Origin: Bacteroidota bacterium
GTDB taxonomy: Bacteria; Bacteroidota; Bacteroidia; Bacteroidales; CAIXZF01
NCBI GenBank assembly: GCA_026391855.1
Contig: JAPLDE010000164.1
Location: 1-64,000 of the forward strand
DNA length: 64,000 bases
Reading direction: 5' to 3'
The translations under genes and the position numbers were made by a program. Shown here piece after piece: positions 10,390-19,213 of this stretch. Under the pieces are notes generated by a model, which was not told where the DNA came from, made no database searches, and saw only the letters and a program-made list of their open reading frames with translations. Position 1 is the first letter of the stretch, and the number at the start of each line of letters is the position of its first letter.

Positions 10390-12306
10390 TTATTTTCCTA
10401 ATGTTTTATTTATTTGTTCAATAAGTTTCTCGAAATTCGAGAAAGTCTGTTCAGATAACTGAGTCAAGATTTCAGCCTTATTTCTTAAGAAAAAATCAGC
10501 AGGTTTACCATGATCAAATCTGTCAATTTTTTCTAATCTGGCAATTTTATTGACAATTTGGTCCTCTCCTTGTAAATCCTGTGGTTTATGAGATTTATTA
10601 AATGCTTTGTTATAAAGTGTCAAATAATCAGTTGGGTTGAACAAGTCCTCTATGTCTGCTAGTTTTTTCGTCAATATCTCGCCAATTGTTATGATTCTTT
10701 TATCTTTCAAATAACCTTTTGAAGATAAGTTACCAAGCTTTTGATTACCTTCTTTACGTGAGTCTAATACAACAGTAATATCAAGATGATTCCCTAATAA
10801 TGCAACAAAGGTTGGTATTAAGTCGGCACCACCAACTGGAACCAATGACCATTTATCATTTAGGTGCTTACGTTTATTCTCTTTAAGAAAATCTGAAAAA
10901 ATTGTAAGGTAAATGAAATCAGATGTGCCTTCAAGAACCAGGTTGTTTTTGTTAATGAAAAGATGTTGAACTAAATCATAACCCAGAGCACCTTGAAGAG
11001 GGAATAATGTATCAGGATCAGTAGTCAATACATCCTCAGTTATCTTTGAACCTGCTTCGCGGTCTTTTTCTTCAACAATTCGAGCCCTTTCTAAATGGTC
11101 TGGCTGAACCATGAAAGGTGAGTGGGTTGAATAAATAACTTGCCTCTTTTCTGCTAGTCGCTCTTCAATAAATAAAAGAAAATCAGCCTGAGCCCTACCA
11201 TGAAGTCCGAGACCAGGTTCATCAAGTAGAATAATTACTGGTTCATCAGAGTATTCATATTCAGAGAAGGCAGCAAGAAATGAGAAAAACCATTGAAAAC
11301 CAGACGAATGCTCATTAAATGGAAGGGAAAGAGCATGTTTATTGTCCCAAATTCGAATTTTAAGTTCATCAATAACAGCAGTAGTACCATTATTCTTATT
11401 TTCAGTCCTTTGTGTAATATCTGGTGATACTCTTAGCTCTCGATTCTGACTCCAGTACTTAAGTACGTCCGTCGTTAATGCATTAGCAACATTTTCAAGT
11501 TCCCTTTTTCGTCTTTCATAATCCGGATTAAGAAGATATTCATCATCTGCGCCTGCCATGCGTAATAATGATAATGCAGTCAATTTATCATCTTCTAAAG
11601 ACATTGGATCAGCTTCAAGTAACTGTTTTATTTTCACAGAATACGGAAGAGAACTATACTTATCAAAGTAAATAAATTTTGGAATCTTTGGCTCTATCTT
11701 ATCCCAAATAGATTTCTTAACATCTTTGTCTTTAAATCTTGCCTTTATTCGATTTGTCAGTTCTGTTATGCTTTCCTGGTCCTTCTCATTTTCTATAATA
11801 TTAGGTTTACAGGCTTCGATTGCTGCTTTAAGTTCAACAATATTATTAGCTTTTGACATCTCAGCTCTCGTATCCCTAGTGAAACTCAAATCCTGAAACA
11901 AGTTCTTGATTGCCCCCTTTTCATCAATGTTCATTTGATAATAAAGAGTACCGTTATACGCTCGTTCCAAGGTCAAAATATTATTTTGAAAAATTCCTGG
12001 ACCAAACTGTTTCTCAAGTTCATTGATCATTTCGTTGGAAATCTCAAAAGAAGCCTTAACAGGTCTAAACTCATCAATATTAATCCCTCTCATCCGATCT
12101 TTTTTCTCCAGCCATGCAGGATATTGATCTTCAACTTTAAAATTTGCATTCTGTCTAGCTGGATTTAGGCGATAAAGTGCATGAAGAAAAGCAGTTTTTC
12201 CAGATTCATTCTTTCCAACAATGCAGGTAATATCATCCTGAATCCTCACAGGGGTCGAATCGATAATATTTCTAAAATTCTGAATAGTTACTTCTAAGAG
12301 TCTCAT
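10390..12306 (-). CDS. OLD-family ATP-dependent endonuclease (AAA ATPase + TOPRIM)
   Basis: Walker A GKNESGKT, VIILLDEPGLGLHGRAQ (Walker B), STHSPFMV; C-terminal TOPRIM-like LVLEGTSDFIYLTIFSDFL ... LVPVGGADLIPTFVALL..DITVVLDSRKEG. Confidence 0.85.
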   Translation of the reverse strand: MRLLEVTIQNFRNIIDSTPVRIQDDITCIVGKNESGKTAFLHALYRLNPARQNANFKVEDQYPAWLEKKDRMRGINIDEFRPVKASFEISNEMINELEKQFGPGIFQNNILTLERAYNGTLYYQMNIDEKGAIKNLFQDLSFTRDTRAEMSKANNIVELKAAIEACKPNIIENEKDQESITELTNRIKARFKDKDVKKSIWDKIEPKIPKFIYFDKYSSLPYSVKIKQLLEADPMSLEDDKLTALSLLRMAGADDEYLLNPDYERRKRELENVANALTTDVLKYWSQNRELRVSPDITQRTENKNNGTTAVIDELKIRIWDNKHALSLPFNEHSSGFQWFFSFLAAFSEYEYSDEPVIILLDEPGLGLHGRAQADFLLFIEERLAEKRQVIYSTHSPFMVQPDHLERARIVEEKDREAGSKITEDVLTTDPDTLFPLQGALGYDLVQHLFINKNNLVLEGTSDFIYLTIFSDFLKENKRKHLNDKWSLVPVGGADLIPTFVALLGNHLDITVVLDSRKEGNQKLGNLSSKGYLKDKRIITIGEILTKKLADIEDLFNPTDYLTLYNKAFNKSHKPQDLQGEDQIVNKIARLEKIDRFDHGKPADFFLRNKAEILTQLSEQTFSNFEKLIEQINKTLGK

Positions 12307-12339
12307 TTTTATTAGTTAAATGTTAGCACTTCAATATCT

Positions 12340-12371
12340 GATAATTACAATAATGCTCCATTGTAATTATC
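12340..12371. promoter_or_regulatory. 12-bp perfect inverted repeat, 8-nt loop, between integrase stop and OLD start
   Basis: gataattacaat-aatgctcc-attgtaattatc. Confidence 0.6.
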
Positions 12372-12436
12372 ATGATACTATACATCAAATTTATCAAAAT
12401 TTTTCGGACGCAACAGACATTAGTTGTATCTATTTT

Positions 12437-13654
12437 TCATATTGAAGGAAAACTATTTCTCAAAGCCTCACTTTCAACCGCCTTCATCTGCCTCAGATAA
12501 GCATCCACCTGGTCCAGGCTATGGTGGCGCAGCTGCATCTGTAAATCCTTGACAGGGATGAACTTGCTGGCTTTTACTGCACCTGTATGTTTAAATGAAT
12601 AGAACTTATAATCCTTGGGTAAATTAAGTTCCATCCTGAACTTTGTGAAGTGGTTGTACAGGAAGTTTCTGCTTACCCGGTTCATGCCGGGTTTACCTTC
12701 TCTGGAAATCATGTAATAATGAGAGGGGTATTCATGCAGCTTCAATTGCAGCAAATATTGCAAGAATGGCTCAGGGATAACAACGGTCTGTGTTTTGCCA
12801 TTTTTGGCGATCTTCCCGGGGATGGTGATACTGGCTCCGTGAAGGTCCAGTTCATTTAAAGTCAGAAACCTTAATTCTCCTGGCCTGATAAAACAGTAAT
12901 ACTGAAACAAGGAGGCAAACCACAATTGGGGATCTGATTCGCCAATTCTGGCCTTCAGCTGCTGCAGGATGTTGTCATTGAAGAATTTGGCCGGTACTTG
13001 TGCAACCCTGGTTATTTTGATTTTCTCAAACGGGTTCACCTTCAGGTATTTCCGGTCGATGGCCCAGTGGAAGAATTCATGGAACAAAGTGAGGTAATGG
13101 CGAACCGTGTTGTTTGACAGTTTCTTCTTGGTCGTAAGGTGCTGGATGAACTGCCGTGCATTTTCATCCGTGAATGCACTGACATCATTTGAATCAAGCT
13201 TTTTTGATTCCAGCCACATATTCAGCTTTCTGAATTTGGACTTGTAGGTGGTGTATGTACTCGGAGCGATGTTAGGGGTAATTTCCCCAAGGAACATCGA
13301 CAGGTAGTAATTCATCGTCTTGTTGGAAGTGCGCTGCCTGCCGAATTTTTTGGCCAGGTGGGTGTATTTCAGGTTGTCGTCATAGATCACCTGCTCATCG
13401 TCCTCAAAGGGGTTCCACCCGTTTTTCAACCGGCTCTCGATCTGTTCGATTACAGTCTTAGCGTAATTGATCCTTCCTTCCCTGGTTTTTCTCAGGTGGA
13501 TTTCATCGTAGATTTTAAACCGGACCATCCGGTTCGTGGCGGGGTTGCGATAAGAGTAGTAGACGAACCACTTCTTATTTAAGTCACCTGAATAATTGTA
13601 AAGCTTTGGAAGAATGCAGATTACCAGCCTTCCGTGTCCACTTTGTCCATTCAT
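12437..13654 (-). CDS. Tyrosine recombinase / phage integrase
   Basis: 405 aa; SAM-like N-terminal region, catalytic motifs RPGELRFL, FKHTGAVKAS, LRHHSLDQVDAYLRQ; next to tRNA-Leu. Confidence 0.9.
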   Translation of the reverse strand: MNGQSGHGRLVICILPKLYNYSGDLNKKWFVYYSYRNPATNRMVRFKIYDEIHLRKTREGRINYAKTVIEQIESRLKNGWNPFEDDEQVIYDDNLKYTHLAKKFGRQRTSNKTMNYYLSMFLGEITPNIAPSTYTTYKSKFRKLNMWLESKKLDSNDVSAFTDENARQFIQHLTTKKKLSNNTVRHYLTLFHEFFHWAIDRKYLKVNPFEKIKITRVAQVPAKFFNDNILQQLKARIGESDPQLWFASLFQYYCFIRPGELRFLTLNELDLHGASITIPGKIAKNGKTQTVVIPEPFLQYLLQLKLHEYPSHYYMISREGKPGMNRVSRNFLYNHFTKFRMELNLPKDYKFYSFKHTGAVKASKFIPVKDLQMQLRHHSLDQVDAYLRQMKAVESEALRNSFPSI

Positions 13655-13777
13655 TTTTTCTTCGTTTTACTACAGTCATGGTGCAAGCAGCCATATTCAA
13701 CGAAGCTATTTATGAAAAGCGGGGTCTTACTTTATTTTGCAACTAATTGATTATCAATATTTTAAGACCATTTTTGT

Positions 13778-13858
13778 GCGGATGAAGGGACTCGAACCCA
13801 TACGTCTTTCGACACCAGATCCTAAGTCTGGCACGTCTACCAATTTCGCCACATCCGC
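13778..13858 (-). tRNA. tRNA-Leu (TAG)
   Basis: GCGGATGTGGCGAAATTGGTAGACGTGCCAGACTTAGGATCTGG...GGGTTCGAGTCCCTTCATCCGC; 7-bp acceptor stem, anticodon loop CTTAGGA, long variable arm. Confidence 0.93.
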
Positions 13859-13868
13859 TTTCAGCCTG

Positions 13869-13876
13869 CAAAGATA
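13869..13876 (-). promoter_or_regulatory. Bacteroidota -7 box upstream of tRNA-Leu (TATCTTTG)
   Basis: TAnnTTTG consensus 10 nt upstream of the tRNA 5' end; no clear -33 TTTG. Confidence 0.45.
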
Positions 13877-13935
13877 AGGTTAATTTGGAAATGTGATAAT
13901 TTGGAAATTTGGAATTGTATTCTAGTCTTCAAACC

Positions 13936-14030
13936 ACCTCATAACCTCATAACTTCATAACCTCATAACCTCATAACCTCATAACCTCATAACCTCATAA
14001 CTTCATAACCTCATAACCTTATAACTTCAC
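13936..14030. repeat. Octamer tandem array (CATAACCT/CATAACTT)n
   Basis: Directly visible; about a dozen units, overlapping the stop codon of the adhesin gene. Confidence 0.95.
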
Positions 14031-17000
14031 AATAATCATCTGCCTTGTCCGGCTGAAGTCCCTTGATAACCCTTTTACATTCAGGCTATAGTAATAAATT
14101 CCCGGGGCCAGTGCATGTATATGAATGCTTTCTTTCTTAAAACCGGCTTCCTGGTATGCGTCAACAACAGTCATCAAGTTGCGTCCCAACAGGTCGGTGA
14201 CTACCAGGCTGACCTGGCCTTTCTCCGGAAGGTAATAGCTGATCTCTGTGACATCTGAAAAAGGATTGGGTGAATTCTGATACAGATCGAATTGATTATC
14301 CGTTGATTGTATCGCAGGCATGGTCAATCTCAACGATTCAAACGGGATGGAATTTTCATCGGTCAGCAGGCTCGAAGGGTCAATGGTCCAACAAACATTT
14401 TTCGTAAAACACGGATTTGTAATCCTGCATCTTACGGTCAGCAAAACATCACCAGCCTTAAGCGGCATGGGTTGCAAACTATACCAGCCTATCCTTAGGT
14501 TGCCGTTTTCAACATGGTATACCAGGTCCCCTTCATAGCCGGAAACTACATCATCTATTACCAATGAATTATCCGGTATATTGAAAATCAGAGAGATAGA
14601 ACCTATTTCGGCGGCTTCTTTAATACTGATCGGAATATCCACAATTTCATTTGTGTTTATGTTGATTGTCCCTTCATTTTCCATTGAGAGAGCATATCCT
14701 GTCTTGGCCGCAGGTGAATAAGAGCCGTCCACATCGCCGTAACAAAGCGCTTTAAAATCGTTGGTCAGATTGTCAGTTCCCGTTATGGTTATCGTATCCT
14801 TTTCGAAGACCCAGTCTCCGGCCGGAAAGGAGGGGATGAGGTTTACAAAGCGCCTTACTGTTAACAAGGCATCAGTAGCGTTGACAAAACCCGAAGCATC
14901 CACATCGGCAGCCTCACGTTTTAAACCTGGAAGCAAACTAAACCCAACAAAGTGTTGGAGTATCAATAACGCATCTGCAGCGTTCACTCCTCCCCAGGGT
15001 CGGGTTGACGCTCCATCCAAAACATAGGTTCCGTTGGCAGGACTCTGAAAAAGGTAATGACCTGATGAATTGGTAGTAACCTGGCTTACAATTGAACCAT
15101 TCTGTTTTAAAAGAACAGAGGCATTTAACATAGGTGTTGCCTCAGTGTTCATGTAGGTCAGGGTTCCTTCCAGGCTGGAACAATTGCTCACGATCACGGT
15201 AACAGAACTAACGGAGTAGTTAAAGCCATCGTAGGCAGTTACCGTATAAGTTGTTGTTAACGAGGGCGATACAGTAAAATATTGAAGATTGGAAGTAAAT
15301 CCGGGAGGGTCAGAAGACCAGCTAAAGGTGTACGCTCCCGAACCGCCGGTAGCCATTGCCTGGATATCAGTCGGGTTACCGGCACAAATGGGTGTTTGAG
15401 TGGCCTGAGCCTCAACACTAAATCCGCAGCAAAGGACGCTTACTGCTACCTGGTCAGGCAGACTGGTGCAACCATTTGTATCGGATACCACCAGGTCAAA
15501 GGTGGCATTATTCACCAGTGGAATTGTTTGTGGGTTTTGTAAGTTACTGTTAATCAGCAAATTTTCCGGACTCCAGTGAAAGGTAAAAGGACCCGGGCTT
15601 CCTGAAGCGCTCCCGGTAAGGGTAGTACTAAACCCGACAAGGATTGTCATGTCGGGGCCTGCACTGGCGATTGGCGTCGGATTGACAGTCACTGCAGGAC
15701 TAAAAGAAGTACCACTGCACCCATTCACAAAAGGAGTGATCAGGTAGTGAACAATGATTGGATTGGTGGTCGTGTTGACCAAAGCTTCGTTGATGCTAGC
15801 CCCTGTACTGCTGATTGCAGGATTGGAAATTCCAGGAACAGCATTCCTGGCCCAAGAGTATATGGGAGTAGGATAATCACTGCTGCTGGTGATATCATAG
15901 GTATTTTGAACATTACTACACCAGTTGGCAGTTGCCGGGCTGGTTATTACCGCGGTTGGGTTAACCGTAACTGCAAGATCAAAAGGAGTTCCGGCACAGC
16001 CATTTAACGTTGGAGTGATCAGGTAGTGAACGATAATTGGATTGGTGGTCGTGTTGACCAAAGTTTCGTTGATGATAGCTCCTGTACTGCTGACTGCAGG
16101 ATAGGAAATACCAGGAACAGCATTCCTGGCCCAAGAGTACCAGGGAGTGGGATAAATACTGCTGCTAGTGGTAGTGTAGAAGTTGGAAACATTATTACAC
16201 CAATTGGCGGTGCCCGGGCTAGTAATTACCGCGGTTGGGTTAACCGTAACTGCAAGATCAAATGGAGTTCCGGTACAGCCATTTAACGACGGAGTGATCA
16301 AATAATGAACAACCACATAGTTAGTGGTAGAATTTACCAGGGTTTCTGTAATGGAAGCACCTGTTCCATTGGCGGCTACCGGTATAATCCCCGGAACAGC
16401 CGCCCTTGCCCATAAATAGGAGGGAGTGGGCGTAGTACTGCTAATGATATTGTATGAATTTGAAACATTATTACACCAGTTGGCTGTTGGAGCGCTGGTT
16501 ATCACTGAGGTTGGGTTAACCATTACTGCAAGATTAAAAGGAGTTCCTGCACAGCCATTCACTGTTGGAGTGATAAGATAATGAACAACAACAGGGTTAG
16601 TGATAGAATTTACAAGAGTTTCTGTAATGAGAGCACCTGTACCTGAAGCAGTTGCCGGTGTAATCCCGGGAACAGCCGCCCTTGCCCATAAATAGGAGGG
16701 AGTGGGCGTAGTACTGCTGGTGATATTGTATGAATTTGAAACATTATTACACCAGTTGGCAGTTCCAGGGCTGGTAATTACCGCGGTTGGGTTAACCGTT
16801 ACTGCAAAATTAAAAGGAGTTCCGTCACAGCCATTCACTGTTGGAGTGATCAGATAATGAACAACAACAAAGTTAGTGGTAGAATTTACAAGAGTTTCTG
16901 TAATGAGAGCACCTGCGCCATTGGCGGTTGCCGGTGTAATCCCGGGAACAGCTGCCCTGGCCCAGGAATAGGATGGAGTTGGCGAATTGCTGCTACTGAT

Positions 17001-18854
17001 GATATTGTAAGTGTTGGAAACATTATTACACCAATTGGCATTTGTAGCACTGGTTATCACTGAGGTTGGGTTAACGGTTACTACCAGATCAAACGGAGTT
17101 CCGTTGCAGCCATTTAACGACGGAGTGATCAGATAATGAACAACAACAGGGTCAGTGGTAGAATTTACCAGGGTTTCTGTAATGGAAGCACCTGTCCCGT
17201 TGGCGGTTGCAGGGGTAACCCCCGGAGCCCAGCCTCTGGCCCAGGCATAGGAGGGATTTGGTGAATTGGAGTTGCAGGTAATGGTGTATGTGTTGGATAC
17301 ATTATTACACCAGTTGGCTGTGGTCGGGCTTGTGACAGACGGGCTTGGATAAACGCTAATGGAAAAGCTTACCGGAGGCCCTGTAAACCCATTGGCCTGC
17401 GGAGTAACAGTTATGTTGGCTATTATGGGACTGTTTCCTGTATTTACGGTGGTAAAGGAAGATATGTCCCCTGATCCGCTGCTGCTTAATCCGATGGCTG
17501 TGTTATCGTTAGTCCAGGTAAAGGATGTACCGGAGTAAGGACCTGAAAAAACAATCTGAGGCGTAAGCTCACCATTGCAAAAGGCCTGGTTCGGAACATA
17601 ATTTACAGTAGGTACTGAACTGATAATCATATCGGTAGTCGTAACGGGGGAAAGACAAACCCCATCGGTGGCCATCAGGTTATATGTCCCTGCGTTGACT
17701 GCCTGTGCATTGGGTATGGTCGGATTAGCCATGTTAGAGGTGAAGGCTGCCGGACCGGTCCACATCCATGAATAATTGCTCCCGTTCCCTCCGGTGGCTG
17801 TCCCGGAAAGCTGTAGTGTTCCGCCGAGAAGGACGGGGGAATTGGAATTTGCTGTGGCTGTTGGAGAAGGGAGGATAGTTACATAAACGGAGTCCCAGAT
17901 CTTACAACCATACAAATTGGTCAGTTCAATATAATAATGACCTTCCTGGTTTGATTGTATATTGGGTATACTTGGATTTTGCTGGGTGGATGAAAAACCC
18001 TGAGGTCCGTAATACCAATGATAAGTGTTTGCTCCGCTGGCTGACAATTGCAGTGTAGCTCCCCGGCAAACCGGTGAATTGGAACTGACCGTATAAACAG
18101 GTGAAGGAATGTAATCAACTGTTACAGCGCCTGTTACGATACTGATCCCATCACTCACTGTAACTGAATAGGTTGTTAATACCACAGGTGAGACCCATAA
18201 TTGTGACTGACCTGAAGAAATACCGGGAGGATTCGATGACCATGTATAAACATAATTGCCCGACCCTCCTGAAACATTGGCTGTAACATTACTTTGATAG
18301 CACCCGCTCCATCCGGGCGATACAACGGGAGGATTGGCAGAAGGGTTTATCGCCAGTGGTCCCTGGACAGTGACAACCACTGGGTCCTGAGGACTGGCAC
18401 AACCTGAGGTATTATCGGTCACTACCAGTTGGAAGGTGGTTGTAGAACTCATGGCCACTGTCTGAGGATTCTGAACAGCCGGGTTTACCAGCAGGGCGGA
18501 AGGTGTCCATGAATAGGTGTAGTTTCCTGAACCTCCTGATGCAGAACCGTTTAAAGTAGTGGTATATCCTACCTGTACGGTTTTATCCGGACCGGCATTG
18601 GCAGTAGGTCGTACAGATACAGTTACTGTTACACTGGCACTGACCGATTGGATCCCGTCATATACAGTGAGATTATAAGTGGTTGTAATCATTGGACTTA
18701 CCGCCGGATTATGCTGGAAAGAGGCAAAACCGGAAGGTACCGACAACCAGGTATAGGTATAGGTCCCGGTCCCGCCTGATACCCCAACGGATAATTGTGA
18801 AGACTGACCCTGGCATAACTGCGAAGGAAATGCCTCAATGCTGTCAATTATCAA
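14019..18854 (-). CDS. Giant T9SS-secreted repeat adhesin with dockerin-like and cohesin-like C-terminal modules and type A sorting domain
   Basis: PKD/Ig-like repeats; about six ~92-aa units NPTxVITSxxTANWCNNVSNxY..; VNAADALLILQHFVG / DASGFVNATDALLTVRRF; C-term LYQNSPNPFSDVTEISYYLPEKGQVSLVVTDLLGR.. .GIYYYSLN. Confidence 0.85.
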   Translation of the reverse strand: MIIDSIEAFPSQLCQGQSSQLSVGVSGGTGTYTYTWLSVPSGFASFQHNPAVSPMITTTYNLTVYDGIQSVSASVTVTVSVRPTANAGPDKTVQVGYTTTLNGSASGGSGNYTYSWTPSALLVNPAVQNPQTVAMSSTTTFQLVVTDNTSGCASPQDPVVVTVQGPLAINPSANPPVVSPGWSGCYQSNVTANVSGGSGNYVYTWSSNPPGISSGQSQLWVSPVVLTTYSVTVSDGISIVTGAVTVDYIPSPVYTVSSNSPVCRGATLQLSASGANTYHWYYGPQGFSSTQQNPSIPNIQSNQEGHYYIELTNLYGCKIWDSVYVTILPSPTATANSNSPVLLGGTLQLSGTATGGNGSNYSWMWTGPAAFTSNMANPTIPNAQAVNAGTYNLMATDGVCLSPVTTTDMIISSVPTVNYVPNQAFCNGELTPQIVFSGPYSGTSFTWTNDNTAIGLSSSGSGDISSFTTVNTGNSPIIANITVTPQANGFTGPPVSFSISVYPSPSVTSPTTANWCNNVSNTYTITCNSNSPNPSYAWARGWAPGVTPATANGTGASITETLVNSTTDPVVVHYLITPSLNGCNGTPFDLVVTVNPTSVITSATNANWCNNVSNTYNIISSSNSPTPSYSWARAAVPGITPATANGAGALITETLVNSTTNFVVVHYLITPTVNGCDGTPFNFAVTVNPTAVITSPGTANWCNNVSNSYNITSSTTPTPSYLWARAAVPGITPATASGTGALITETLVNSITNPVVVHYLITPTVNGCAGTPFNLAVMVNPTSVITSAPTANWCNNVSNSYNIISSTTPTPSYLWARAAVPGIIPVAANGTGASITETLVNSTTNYVVVHYLITPSLNGCTGTPFDLAVTVNPTAVITSPGTANWCNNVSNFYTTTSSSIYPTPWYSWARNAVPGISYPAVSSTGAIINETLVNTTTNPIIVHYLITPTLNGCAGTPFDLAVTVNPTAVITSPATANWCSNVQNTYDITSSSDYPTPIYSWARNAVPGISNPAISSTGASINEALVNTTTNPIIVHYLITPFVNGCSGTSFSPAVTVNPTPIASAGPDMTILVGFSTTLTGSASGSPGPFTFHWSPENLLINSNLQNPQTIPLVNNATFDLVVSDTNGCTSLPDQVAVSVLCCGFSVEAQATQTPICAGNPTDIQAMATGGSGAYTFSWSSDPPGFTSNLQYFTVSPSLTTTYTVTAYDGFNYSVSSVTVIVSNCSSLEGTLTYMNTEATPMLNASVLLKQNGSIVSQVTTNSSGHYLFQSPANGTYVLDGASTRPWGGVNAADALLILQHFVGFSLLPGLKREAADVDASGFVNATDALLTVRRFVNLIPSFPAGDWVFEKDTITITGTDNLTNDFKALCYGDVDGSYSPAAKTGYALSMENEGTININTNEIVDIPISIKEAAEIGSISLIFNIPDNSLVIDDVVSGYEGDLVYHVENGNLRIGWYSLQPMPLKAGDVLLTVRCRITNPCFTKNVCWTIDPSSLLTDENSIPFESLRLTMPAIQSTDNQFDLYQNSPNPFSDVTEISYYLPEKGQVSLVVTDLLGRNLMTVVDAYQEAGFKKESIHIHALAPGIYYYSLNVKGLSRDFSRTRQMIIVKL
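15690..17345. repeat. Intragenic tandem repeats encoding ~92-aa WCNN...NGC units
   Basis: Six recognisable repeats in the translated adhesin; boundaries approximate. Confidence 0.85.
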
Positions 18855-19018
18855 TGAGCCATTCAGAAAATTGCTTCTGAAATTATCAGAACCTGAAATC
18901 GAAAATGCTGGTAAACAGGTAATTAACAGGAGAATACAGAGGAGTGAATGCTTTTTTATAATTTTATGTTTATGTGTTAGTGTGTTCAGGTGTTTATGGA
19001 TGCCGGTTTTTCAGTTCT

Positions 19019-19052
19019 CCAATGTACCAATGTACCAATGTACCAATATCCG
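19019..19052. repeat. Octamer tandem repeat (CAATGTAC)n
   Basis: ccaatgtaccaatgtaccaatgtaccaatatcc. Confidence 0.85.
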
Positions 19053-19213
19053 GTTTAAGATTGAAAGATACGAATTTTATCAATTATATTCTGAATTTGG
19101 AATTATGAATTTTTCTGGTTGATTCAGGAAACTTTTCTGTTTATCCGGGTCCTTACCATTAATTTCCTTACATTTCCTTACTGATTTATGCTGATAGGAA
19201 GTCTATCATTTCA

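Noticed and set aside
10390-12306. Complete Gabija system
   Set aside because: No GajB-like UvrD helicase next to the OLD gene; neighbours are a tail gene and the integrase
13936-14030. Possible CRISPR-like array
   Set aside because: Units are 8 nt with no spacers; a simple tandem repeat, as are the GATGTMR arrays
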